Shown here piece by piece: positions 1 to 18,700 of a stretch of DNA of 64,000 nt. The notes under the pieces were generated by a model that was not told where the DNA came from, made no database searches, and worked only from the letters and a program-made list of their open reading frames with translations. Position numbers and translations under genes: made by a program. This DNA is from Campylorhamphus procurvoides (lineage: Eukaryota > Chordata > Aves > Passeriformes > Dendrocolaptidae). Location of the stretch: positions 949,910-1,013,909 of the forward strand of contig WBMV01004760.1 in assembly GCA_013396655.1 (NCBI GenBank). The letters run 5' to 3'. How positions within the stretch are numbered: position 1 is the first letter of the stretch; each line of letters opens with the position of its first letter.

Positions 1-241
1 GGCCGGGCGGCCGCCCCGGGAAGGCGGTGTCCGTGGGAGGGGGGGTGCGGGGGTGGGTTCTGCCCGGTGGAGCGGGAGCCGCGACGTGCCTGTGTCTGGC
101 ACCAGAGCCTCGGCGGGGAGAAGGGCCGGCGAGGCAGAGTCAAGTTAAAAGGGGCCCGGAGACTTCCGTTGTTTAAACTTGAATGCTCGAAAATGGTCTG
201 AGGAGCAATAAACAATCTGATCCTTTTTCTCCCCCCTCTAG
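1..241 (+). other. WNT5A: WNT5A intron 1, 3' part (GC-rich start)
   Basis: The first 160 bases or so are GC-rich with several CpGs, as expected close to the CpG-rich WNT5A promoter and exon 1 region. Composition then becomes AT-rich and ends in a good polypyrimidine tract and the acceptor at 240-241. No ATG here is in frame with a usable donor, so I cannot place exon 1 in the window. Mammalian WNT5A has an alternative promoter in intron 1 that makes a shorter N-terminus, and this stretch could hold the avian equivalent. That is inference only. Confidence 0.6.
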
Positions 242-8733
<8,492 letters not shown>

Positions 8734-8858
8734 GGGGACGGACGGACGGAGGTGGGAGGAGCTGCCACCACCTGCCAGCAAGGGGTGCAGGCCCCTCTCC
8801 CTTTCCGCAGGACTATCTCCACTTTTATTTATAGAGTCCAAGGAGTTGTCGTCTTCTT

Positions 8859-8930
8859 TTAAGAAAAAACAAAAAGAAAAAAAAAAAGGGCGGGGGAAGG
8901 AAAAAAAAAAGAAAAATATAAAGGTTGCAA
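8859..8930 (+). repeat. Purine-rich low-complexity tract in the 3' UTR
   Basis: Nearly uninterrupted A with G-rich interruptions runs for about 70 bases, starting roughly 130 bases after the stop codon. It is probably simple-sequence slippage within the UTR. No coding or structured RNA is evident. Confidence 0.8.
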
Positions 8931-9486
8931 AGAGAAGTGCCTGGAAATCCTCTCTGCGTCCATCCCAGAACTGTGTTAGGCTTATATTTTTGGCAATAAT
9001 GGGCGAGAATCTGAGAATATTTATTTTACAAAGTTAAAAAAAAATTGACTTTTCTTACAAACGATAGCGTAGTTTGAGTGGAAAATCTGACATATCCTAA
9101 TTTAGTCCCATGGAACGTAATACACGTGCAGTAGGCAGAGCAGCCATGTAATGTGCTTGGGATGCTAGAACAATCCTTCAGGATGTGAAGAACACACAGA
9201 CCTGTCCATGACTTTTAGTTCCAGACACTAGAAGTTGCTAGACTAGGGTATATAAAGCTGTTCAGTGCATGTAGGGCTCTGTAAATAAGGTGTATATTCA
9301 TCATGAAGTGCGGTGTCGGTTGCGTATCTGACAGTGCCCACAGTGTCACCAGAAGGCAAAGAGCAAAGGAGCAGAAAGGCTTCAACTGCGCTATCCCTGA
9401 GTCACTGGGGCTGGTTCCAGAACCTGCCAAGACTGGGAAAGAAAAAAGAGAGAGAAAAAAAAAGAAAAAAATCTGCCTTGGAGAAT

Positions 9487-9492
9487 AATAAA
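9487..9492 (+). terminator. Proximal poly(A) signal candidate (AATAAA)
   Basis: A perfect AATAAA lies about 750 bases after the stop codon. Use of this site would make a short WNT5A 3' UTR. No strong GT-rich element follows immediately, so its use is uncertain. Other intermediate AATAAA copies occur at 9785-9790 and 10107-10112. Confidence 0.3.
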
Positions 9493-10075
9493 GATATTCT
9501 TCAAGGCAGAGTTTGGCCTCCTTAGCTAATTGTGACGTTCGAGTGTGTCATGTAACAGAGCAGCACCTCCCACTGCCGAGCGTGGGCAGCCCGGGGCAGG
9601 CTGCCTGGAGCACTGTAGCTGGGCAAGGGGAGCTGCAATGCTTACAGGCGGCTTTGGTTTCACAGCCTGGAAAGCCCACAGAAAATAGAGTTCCCCAAGT
9701 TTGAAAATGCCTTAAAATGGTGTAATAGCTGGCTGTCTTTCAAAACACAGCTTGACAAATAACTCCCCTAATTTTATGTGAGAAAATAAATTGTTAGATA
9801 TCTGCTCTTGGAATGGTTGATTTTTATTTTTTTCACAGATTTTGGGAACGCTTTCACTCAAGGAGACAATAGTTTCATATTTTAATAACATTAACTGACT
9901 ATTATAGTTCAAGGAAACACTGCAGCAATACCAAATTTATCATCCTATGTCTTTAATACACATGCTTTAGATAATATATTGCAGATATACATTACAACTG
10001 TTCAGACTATACTTGAGCAGTTGCATATATATGGGAGAACTGTGGTCTGCTGGTGTCTGATACTTCAAAGCTTTT

Positions 10076-10083
10076 TGTACATA
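10076..10083 (+). promoter_or_regulatory. Pumilio-type element in the 3' UTR
   Basis: TGTACATA matches the Pumilio RNA consensus UGUANAUA exactly. It sits in the AT-rich WNT5A 3' UTR, where such elements typically lower mRNA stability or translation. The match is short, so function is inference. Confidence 0.35.
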
Positions 10084-10182
10084 TATATTTTAATGGTTTT
10101 GAAAATAATAAAACATCTAAATTACAGGGGCAGTTCATCCCTCATTTTCAGATCTCTTCAGGTTTTTATATTGATTCCAAGC

Positions 10183-10232
10183 TTTTGGTGGTTTTGTTTT
10201 TGTTGTTTTGGGGTGGGGTTTTTTGTTGTTTT

Positions 10233-10265
<33 letters not shown>

Positions 10266-10268
10266 TTA
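10183..10268 (+). repeat. T/G-rich low-complexity tract ending in a G run
   Basis: The tract is mostly T with G clusters and ends in a run of more than ten G immediately before the N gap. It is the complementary composition of the A/C-rich tracts found elsewhere in the window. The G run probably caused the assembly break. Confidence 0.8.
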
Positions 10269-10274
10269 AAATGG

Positions 10275-10286
10275 NNNNNNNNNNNN
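10275..10286. other. Assembly gap (12 N)
   Basis: Twelve undetermined bases lie between a T/G-rich, poly-G tract and an A run, inside the WNT5A 3' UTR. The true gap size may differ. UTR length and motif counts near here are therefore uncertain. Confidence 1.
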
Positions 10287-10858
10287 AAAAAAATTTTATC
10301 ATTCAAAAGTTTTAAGGATAATCACAAAGAAGCGAGCCTCTTCCCAACTTTAGGTCTTTCGTGGGTGGTTCGTAGAGGCAGCACCCGGCACTTCAATACT
10401 GGTCTGAAGATCACTTGTATTCCACTCCCACGTTAAGGGCATTATTGATTATTGATGAAAGGAGACACCTTCCAACTCCAAAATGTGCTGCATTTGGCCC
10501 TTGCTTTTTAGTTTTTGAATGAAAAATTGTTGTTTGACAGACAATATGCGTTCCCCCTCCCCCAATCTGTGTAGTTACACAGGATTTCATCTTTCGTTCA
10601 GATGCCTCTTTCCAACTCAGTCGCATCCAATGAGGTAAAGAGAATAGTTTTGCAGATAACAAGTGAGGAAAATCTTTCACTTTAGCCTAGTCGTACTAAA
10701 GCCTTGACTTTTCACAAGCCTTTAAGCTGTATCATTAAATTCATCTTGATCATTTATCAGCTTCTTGATGGCGCTTTATTGCTCTTAATTTATTGTACAA
10801 GGACATATTTACCCCCCATCTTCAGATGTTTGCAAAAGAGTATCTTTAAAGTAAGAGA

Positions 10859-10868
10859 AATAAATAAA
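10859..10868 (+). terminator. Overlapping double poly(A) signal (AATAAATAAA)
   Basis: Two overlapping AATAAA hexamers (10859-10864 and 10863-10868) are followed within about 30 bases by a T/G-rich stretch. This is a plausible intermediate polyadenylation site for WNT5A, about 320 bases before the distal candidate. Confidence 0.4.
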
Positions 10869-11079
10869 GCACTAATTCATTGAATATGTCACTTTGGTTT
10901 TTATTGTACAAAACCGATGGTCTTGTTTCCATTTGCTGAATCACCTCGTGTTCCTTTTTTAGTGACTTTTGTCTGAGCAGAACTGAATCTCATGATCCTA
11001 GCTATTAAAACACTATTTAATGTAAAATATTTTACCTGTCATTCAGATATGTAAATCTTCTATGTCCTTTCTTCTGTTC

Positions 11080-11098
11080 TGTACATTTAATGTACATA
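11080..11098 (+). promoter_or_regulatory. Inverted repeat with Pumilio element in the distal 3' UTR
   Basis: TGTACAT and ATGTACA form a perfect 7-base inverted repeat around a TTA loop (11080-11096). The right arm continues as TGTACATA (11091-11098), an exact UGUANAUA match. Hairpin formation would hide the Pumilio site, so the two states could compete; that is inference. Confidence 0.4.
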
Positions 11099-11181
11099 TT
11101 TCTGTCTTGCGTGATTTGTATATTTCACTGGTTTAAAGCAGAAAAAAAAGGATTATGCCATAATTGAAGATAGACTATAAA

Positions 11182-11187
11182 AATAAA
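11182..11187 (+). terminator. WNT5A: Probable main distal poly(A) signal of WNT5A
   Basis: AATAAA is followed by a TTTGGTTGTAT stretch and a GGAAGTGGTTTT stretch, as expected of a downstream GT-rich element, so cleavage near 11200-11215 is likely. From memory, the human WNT5A mRNA ends at a similar AAAATAAAAC sequence. The weak conservation of what follows fits a gene end here. Confidence 0.55.
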
Positions 11188-11215
11188 ACTTTGGTTGTAT
11201 ATTGGGAAGTGGTTT

Positions 11216-14200
11216 TAATTATCATTCAGAGGAGGGTTTGTTAAAACAATGATTGATTTTTAAATTTACTACATGGTACAATAGGGAAGTGTTTGTTTGC
11301 CAAACATACAAAGTACATCTTAAAGTTTTGTTTCTGTATCAAGAAGACTTACAGATGTAACTACTTCTTAAATTGAAGGGGGAAAAACCGCAACACACCA
11401 AAAACCAAATCACAAGCCCCTGTCACTCTGAACGAGAAAGTGTTTTAGAGACGGATGAGTACTAAATTAGCAGTAGATACAGACCTGGGCTAGTGTTACT
11501 TGTGTGCTTGTGGCTTGCCAGGCTGCCTTCAGTGATTCTGGGACACTGGGCCCTGATCCCGTGACCAGCTTCCTCCAGTAATCCCACAGATGGCAGCAGG
11601 ACCCACGTGTGAGCAAAGGTTTCCAACACGAGAAGCTTTCGGGACTGCATTTCGTGTGTCCTGGGCTTGCATGGGGTGGTTCCCCCACATCAGTCTGACA
11701 GAAACGGCATGTATGGATGGAAGAATTCTTAAAAAAAAACCAAGAAGGCAAAGTACAGTGAAGTATCAGTGAAGTATTCGTATTAAGGAGGTAAAGCAGA
11801 AAACAAAAATTAGTGTAAAAACAAAGCTTTCTGTCTTGAGAATGGCTTGTCTTTGAACTGATTTGTTAAGTAATGATTTTTTTTTTCTGCTATAGGTAAC
11901 TTGATGAATTAGTGGCCTTTCTTTACCTTTCACCTGCTTCTTTTTTTTTTTTCTTTTTTTTCTTTTTTTTTTTTTCTCAAGGATAACCTTCTAACATATC
12001 AAAACTCCTTCTGACTGCCAAGAATGTATTATCCCACAAACCAGTAGACCAACATCGTGTGTTTAAAATAGCGATTCTGGGCAAATGCAACGTTCTGTGG
12101 TCCTATTACTGACATCTGGTTCAGTTTTCCTTCACTTGTATATTGACCGGTATTCTTTATTGCAAAAACACAGCCCCTATTTAGGAAAGTCAGCATTTTT
12201 TTGGACTGGATTGTATTCAAGCTCTTCCCAATAACAGAAAAGTTACCAAAAAACTTTATTGGCAGCAGTAAATAATCTGTATTCAAAATAGTCATTATGG
12301 GCTCAGATACAAGAGGATTGTTTTTAATTTGCACCAAAGTTTATCTGTTTAATTTTGTGAAAAATTCTGTTTCAGAATCTTGGGTTTTTTAGTACTGTCT
12401 TTGAATCTTTGTGTTTGGGTATGGCTTTGCCAATACTGAGATTCGCTCTGGTTTTGCAAAATATTGAAGCACCCAGGTGTTACTAGGAAGTGCACCAGGA
12501 GTGAATGGCAGCTTCAAGCCAGGCACTGCATGTAGGGTGCAAGCTAAAATCCTTCTTTCCTGAAGGATGTGTTTGATAGAATGATCTTACAAAGATGGGA
12601 CAGAACTTGCAGAAATTGGTATTGAAGCTGACAAGCTGCTTTCCTTTGGGTAAGAGGTCTCGAGGAATATCTAGACCATTAGGATATTCATTATAAAAGC
12701 GTGGTTTTGGTGAATCAAGAAAGACATCTGTTTTTTTCTCCTGGACTGTACGACAGAGGAAACTGAAAACAAAGTGGAAGAATGCAGCTCTTTTAAAAAT
12801 ATGCATATTAGTGTATAGCTTATGTATGTACTTGCTGACTGTGGTAGTCTTAAAATTGTTTATCTATTATTGAAGTCAGTTTGGAAAGCAGGCCAGAACT
12901 GTTCTTTTCCTTTTCAAACTGTTTAAAGTCCTCAATGGGATTAAAAAAAAAAAAAAGGAGGGAGGAAAAAGAACTTTCTTCCCTATTCCAAGCTCTGGTA
13001 TGTCTGTTTATGTTGCAGTGGGATAAAGGATCCACATAGGAGTGCAGTGAGGGTTTTGTACATGAAATTTTGCTTTTTTAAAAGGTGTGATTAAAAAATC
13101 CAATCTGTCTCATGCTCTGCTCTTATATGAGATTGCGTGTGTGCATTTGTATATACTCTGCTGGTATTTTCCAATTGTGTTGGCCAAATTCTGCTTTTAG
13201 TTATGGTTAGGCATCTCTCCTGACTCTGGTGGTGTCATATGAGCCTGACATTTTTCGACCAGACGTGAAGGCCCCCCTGCTCAAAGAGAATGCATATGAA
13301 ATATATCAGCCTTTCTTCTGCTGGCTGGTTATTTAAACATGGGTAACTGAATTATTGTGAAACAAATTCTGGGACTGCAGCTGCAAAAGCAGTAACACAG
13401 TATATTCGTAGTGATGTTTCTACGCCATACCTCCTAATTTCCCAGTTGATTTCCAGTGCAGACAGAAAGTCTAGAATGCATGTGGTATGTTCCTCATCAT
13501 GTATTTTATAAATGTAAAATAATGATTTGTCAATTACTGTTTCTATTATGGAGATAAAATGAGATATTTCAGGCTCTCCTGATTTGTTGAAAGCCTCTTA
13601 CCTTTGGCTGTGTTGAATGTTGCTGGCTCAGAGGGGCATTGATGTGAAGCTGCTTTTGGTAATGTCTCAGAGAGGCGGGCTGTGCAGTGTGAATACTGGT
13701 ACACTGGGTGCTTTTGTAGCCAGTGTTGGTTTATGTTGTGTTGTCTTACCTTGTGTTGTCTTTCCCAGCAGTCCCGCTTTCTCAAATGGTAACTTGAACA
13801 GCAGCAGTCAAAATACTGAGCTGAAGGAGGACCTCTGGGCACTCTATGGGCAGTTATTCAAACACTTTCTGAACTGGTTTGACCCATTGCTGATTTATTC
13901 CAGATCCATTGTGAGGAATTTAAAAAATGCAAACTGTAGAGCGGAGTTCGTAGCATGGCTCACAGTTCTTTTTGGTTTTGTTCTGTTTTTTATAAAGCAA
14001 TCCATGCCAAAGATCCTTCTTTTTTGAAGATTTTTTTAACTTTATATTTTTAAGTCCTTCTCTAAGACACCCTGAGCAAAGGAAATGGTCCCCACAATGC
14101 AAGGTGATAATTTCTGTCCAGTTCTTCTGTTGACTGCCAGGACCTCAGGGACAGGTTCCATGGCCAGGACCACTTCCAGAAACCACCCATCACTCAGGGT

Positions 14201-15414
14201 ATCCTCCTGCTTCTCCCCGGGGACTTGTTAGCAGAGTGCAGCAGCTGCACTTGGTCTCAACAGCATTGGCTGCTGCTTTCTGCCTCTTCCTTCGACCAGG
14301 GAAGCAAGCCCATCTCCTGGTAGGTTTTCCTGTTGTTTTTCGTACAGAAAATTGCAACTTGACACAGCTTTTCTCAAGTAGGGGCTGGGATTTACTTTCC
14401 ATGACTATTGATTTCAGAAGAGCTAATGCTTGGTAGGAAAATAGTGCTACAGCTTCTCAAGTATCTCTGCTTTGTAAATCGGCAACCTTGGAGGAGTAAA
14501 GGGTAATCCCTGAGCAAACTTGAACTGGCCATTATCTGGGGCAGGGAGGTTGAGGTCATCAGTGTTATAAAATCCTGTTCAGCTGTATTTTTATGCTTTT
14601 CTTTGGGCAAAAAGATTCACAGCATGAAAAAGTTGATACTCAGCAAAACATGAGCTAGTAAATACATGAAGAAAATGGGGAAAAGATCAAGTTATGGTGT
14701 GCAAATTCATTAACTTTGTTAGCAGTCTTCATTGGTGCTGATTGCCATTTGTATAAAATTGAGAATATGTATATTTCTGCGTTTATACTTTCTGGATGAA
14801 AGTTTTCCCTTGATGATAACTTTCATCTTCTATAATACATTTGTGGGTAAAGGGCCTGTGAGTAAATGAAGTTTGAGGGCTTAATGAACTGAAAGCAAAA
14901 CCATAACCTAAGAAACTGCTCCAAAAAGCACGGAAGAAAATGAACAGTGTGAGATATGTCAAACAAATACCTTTGTTTTATGAGTTAGTATTGCTATAGC
15001 TTGCAAGCAGGCAAATGGGTGCTTGTGTCAAAGATGGTGTGTCCATTTCAAGTCACGGTGCCTGTTGATTTATATATGCACAAGTTGGAAAAATCCAACG
15101 ACAGTAGTCTGGGAGCAATTCCTTGGTAGTTGTATACATTATATGGAATGTTTGTTACTTGTGACCTCTGGCAATCCTCAGTAAGCATAATGACATGCTT
15201 GTACCTGCAAATAGATGATAAGACTTTCTAAAACGTTTGTAAAAGTATTACGATTTGCTTTGCATTTTATATATATGGCTTTATTTTTTCCTTTGCTGCA
15301 ACTTTTTAATATATATGGAAATACAAATAGCTGATGAAATTTCTGGGAGAGGGTGCAAAGTCTTGGCATAAACAATGGTTGTTCACAGCCTAGGGAATGT
15401 GAGGTGGAAGTTTA
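11216..15414. other. Intergenic, no gene seen
   Basis: This is AT-rich sequence downstream of WNT5A. It holds a long pyrimidine tract (11938-11979), an A run near 12943, and short chance frames on both strands. Positions 13286-13400 contain homeodomain and octamer-like words but nothing decisive. No transposable element, exon or RNA gene is recognised. Confidence 0.7.
11938..11979 (+). repeat. Polypyrimidine (T-rich) tract
   Basis: About 40 bases of T with a few C, just upstream of a CTCAAGG sequence. It is a low-complexity run and not a convincing splice acceptor, since no open exon follows. Confidence 0.85.
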
Positions 15415-15735
15415 TTCATCTTGATGTTGTCTCTTGTAAAGAGCCAGTATGTATGTATAGATCCTGCATATGCATATGCTTTGGAAAAGAATGACAGGAG
15501 GACTTCATGAGTGGAGGGCATCATTCATTCACAGTAAGTGCAGGGTCTGATGTACTGCTGTTGCCTTTGCCATGTCATTTGCATACAATATATATTTCTA
15601 TATGAGCATGTAACGTCTAAGATCTTTACTCAAACATAAGGGCTTTATTAGAGCAGATTAAAAATGAAATAAGCTCTAATGAAGCCAGGTGTAATAGGAA
15701 TGAAATATGTCCCTTGTTCCTATATTTTAGTGAAC
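15415..15735. promoter_or_regulatory. Candidate enhancer with POU-type motif cluster
   Basis: This unique AT-rich block carries a perfect 14-base palindrome GCATATGCATATGC (15466-15479). It overlaps an 11-of-12 match to the palindromic POU dimer site (MORE) at 15470-15481. A perfect octamer ATTTGCAT lies at 15577-15584 and directly abuts ACAAT, a SOX-like half site. TAAT-type words follow around 15660. The density of such words in repeat-free sequence near WNT5A suggests a conserved noncoding element. Conservation was not tested, so this rests on motif content only. Confidence 0.35.
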
Positions 15736-18700
15736 TTTTTTGTTACCTTGTAAAGATTCAAATTGTGTCTTCAGGATTTGACTGACTGAAATGGTAGATT
15801 TGTAATTGTGGGGGAATTTATGGATAATACATCGCCTTTTTTTTTTTCTAAGGGATGATACATGACTTTTCTGGAGGTGTTTTTATTATAGAACCTGCCT
15901 TAATTTGTAATAGTTTCTGATCCTCTCTGTGGTTAGAGAATACATGGAGATATCCATACCTTGTGTAGACTGTCCTCTTTCATATCTTGTCCTCCTTAGT
16001 GGTGTATATTTTGAATATTTTAAGTTACTATGGCTTTTCTGGTTTAAAGTCTGACTCTTGAAACTAGAGATCTTGTCAGACCCCTGGCTTGTGGATCTTA
16101 CTGTAGGAGATCTGATGCCAAGTTTAGTGGAACCACTTGGCATAAATAAGAGTGGCAAAATTTAAACATTTATGTGAGGAGCCAGCTTGACTCTACATTT
16201 GAAAAATCTAGGCAAGCAAGATTAGGAAAAGATGTGTTTTCTTCATCTTATTCTCAGGAAAAACTAAAGACATCTATCCTTCATGCTTAGGTGAACTTCT
16301 GGAAGGAATAAAAGACCAGTGTCAAATGGTAGCCAAGTCTTTCCCTCTACGTCATGGTCCTAATGTACTTTTGTTATACTTTGAGATCCTAAGGCTATGT
16401 TGATCTGCTACATGATTATATAATGCTCCAGGACACCTGTGTAAATAGCAAACAGAGAGGCTTTTTATAGATACTAGATCTTAGATAAGTGTCTCTAAGA
16501 AGTAATATAGGATCCCAGCTGTAACCCCCTCCTATACATACTATGTATTTTTGGTTGTTTATTATAAGAAGTACAGAAGCTGTTCCTTGTAACATAATTT
16601 TTTAAGGCTTGCATGTGTAAATATTAAATTTGCAAATATTAAATGGAGAAGCATTAGAGAAACCACTAAATGAATAGCTTCACATTCCTCATTCCTCATT
16701 CTGATGCCGATTTCCTTAAATGTTGCTCCACTAACATTCAAATCTGTGTGCTGTTTAAGCCTCAGAGAGGAACTATGCAATCCCTCAGCCCTGGCTCTCT
16801 CTGGGTGTAGATCTCAACCAACAATCTTTAATAGTAACAGATGTTTGCTGGAATCCTCCTCAGGGCGCTGATGTTCTGGGTCAGGAGCTTGTGGTGTTAA
16901 TCAAAGCACCCTGTCCGTCAGTGCAAGCTGAGGACCTGGCCCTCCACAGGGACCACGTTTTCCAGGGAGGTGATTCTGGTGTAGGAGTCCCCCCAGGATA
17001 AAATTGGTAGGAAATCTCCTCTTTCAGCTCTGTTCCATGGGAGGAATATCCCGGTACAATTAACCTGGCTTGTGTTAGTGAGAACAGGCTAGAATCTGCA
17101 GTAGGTGAGGTTTTGGGGGTTTGTTTATTTTTTTTAATAAATGAGCTATCTTGCGAGAAGCAAACTTGTTCCAGTGGTCCTTAACAGGTACACTCTGGAC
17201 TGATGAAGGGTTACAGTCCTCAGATTCCCGAAAAACTGTCCCTGAAATCTACAGAACAGTATATGGAGTTCCCTAAGTCCCCTAAGATTGTAAGGGCTAC
17301 AGCAGTGAGCAAATGGTTGTTTACCAGCATTTATGGAGGGAGGCTGTTTTACATTATTGCTTTTTAATTCCTTAATAGGGCACCTATTAGGAATGAATCG
17401 CGGTTTTTCTTCTGAAAATAAGGTGAGGAAAATTGAGGCGAGAATACAAAAATGTGGATGTGGCAATAGTGGCATGACACTGTTCCTGTTTGCACAGTGT
17501 TAGCAGAGGATTCCACAACCACGTCGCTGTAATTAATAGTCTGTGTGTGGCTTGCAGCTGACTGACCCATGATTTCCCATGGACTCAAAGATTCCTTATC
17601 CAGCCATTTCTTGCAATACAGGGAACAGTAAATAAGTCATGTGGGACACTTTAGTCAAGCACCTCAATTAACAAGAAAGTGCAGGGTAAATTCAGTGGCA
17701 TTGATGAAACTTCTGTTATAAATAAGCTGTGTACAAAGAAGTCATTTAGGTTCCAGCTGCTTTGAATTTCTGTGTACATTTCTTAAACCATCCATAAGTA
17801 AACTAGTTGTGATCTTGTTATTACCCAAACTGACCTTGATGATGATATGTCCTTTATATTGTAGGGACAAATATGCAATAATATTGAAAGTGCTTAGTTA
17901 GGACACAAAAACACATTACTCAGCGTGGCTTGTAGGACTTGAAGTGCCAGACCCAGCAACATATTAGGGTAAGTAACAATTAATTAATCCAAGAAGATTT
18001 TTTAGTGATTGTTAATTTTTCTCCCCAGTACTCAGACCGATTTGTCATGTTGGTGTTTATTAATTTAACATTTGATCTGAAAAAAATTCCCCAAACTTCA
18101 AAGTTTAGCCTGTTCTTTAAGAGCAATCCAAAAATATGTTTCTTCAGGCCCCAGGCATTTCTGAAGTAGCTGAAGTTAAACAAAAACCATTTCTCTCAAA
18201 CTCTGCAAATGCTCTAAAAGCTTTAAAGTGGCTCCTCACAGGGAGCAGGAGCAGAGAGGGGACCCCTGGGTTATTTTTGTTGCTGTGCAGTGGCACTTGG
18301 CTTCCTGGCGGAAGGCTCCAGAATTATCACTTTTCTGTGTGTCTGTGTATGTTTTTCCTTCCTCTTTTCACCTCTGTCACTGGGCTCCTCTCTACTCCTG
18401 TGCTGGGATCCCCCGTTGAGAAAGTCTGGAGAAGGTAAGGGTTAGATCATCCTTCCAGCAAGGATAAACTGAATTCGTGTCTGACTGAGAAGATGACTCA
18501 CATCACATGTGATTTTTTTTCTAAGCTCCACATTTGAAGGGATGAAGAAGGACTTTCTTTCCTTGAGGAACTCCCATCGCCACACTGGGGTCTGACTGAA
18601 GCATTTCCTTGGTGTGTTTCACTTTCAGAAACTGTGTTTTTGCTCTGCAGTAAAACAGTGTTGGTAAACCAGTCTGTATTTTGCTGGTTCCTTTTGCTGT

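Larger units (their letters stand above)
8734..11205 (+). other. WNT5A: WNT5A 3' untranslated region
   Basis: The region is long and AT-rich, directly after the stop codon, with scattered ATTTA elements and several poly(A) signals. The stretch around 11080-11190 resembles what I recall of the distal human WNT5A UTR, which supports an end near 11.2 kb. The 3' boundary is inferred from AATAAA at 11182-11187 and the GT-rich sequence that follows. A 12-N gap interrupts it. Open frames within this span have no coding character. Confidence 0.6.

Noticed and set aside
1..160. WNT5A exon 1 within the GC-rich start
   Set aside because: There is no ATG followed by a suitable donor in the right phase. 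The first coding bases must lie to the left of the window.
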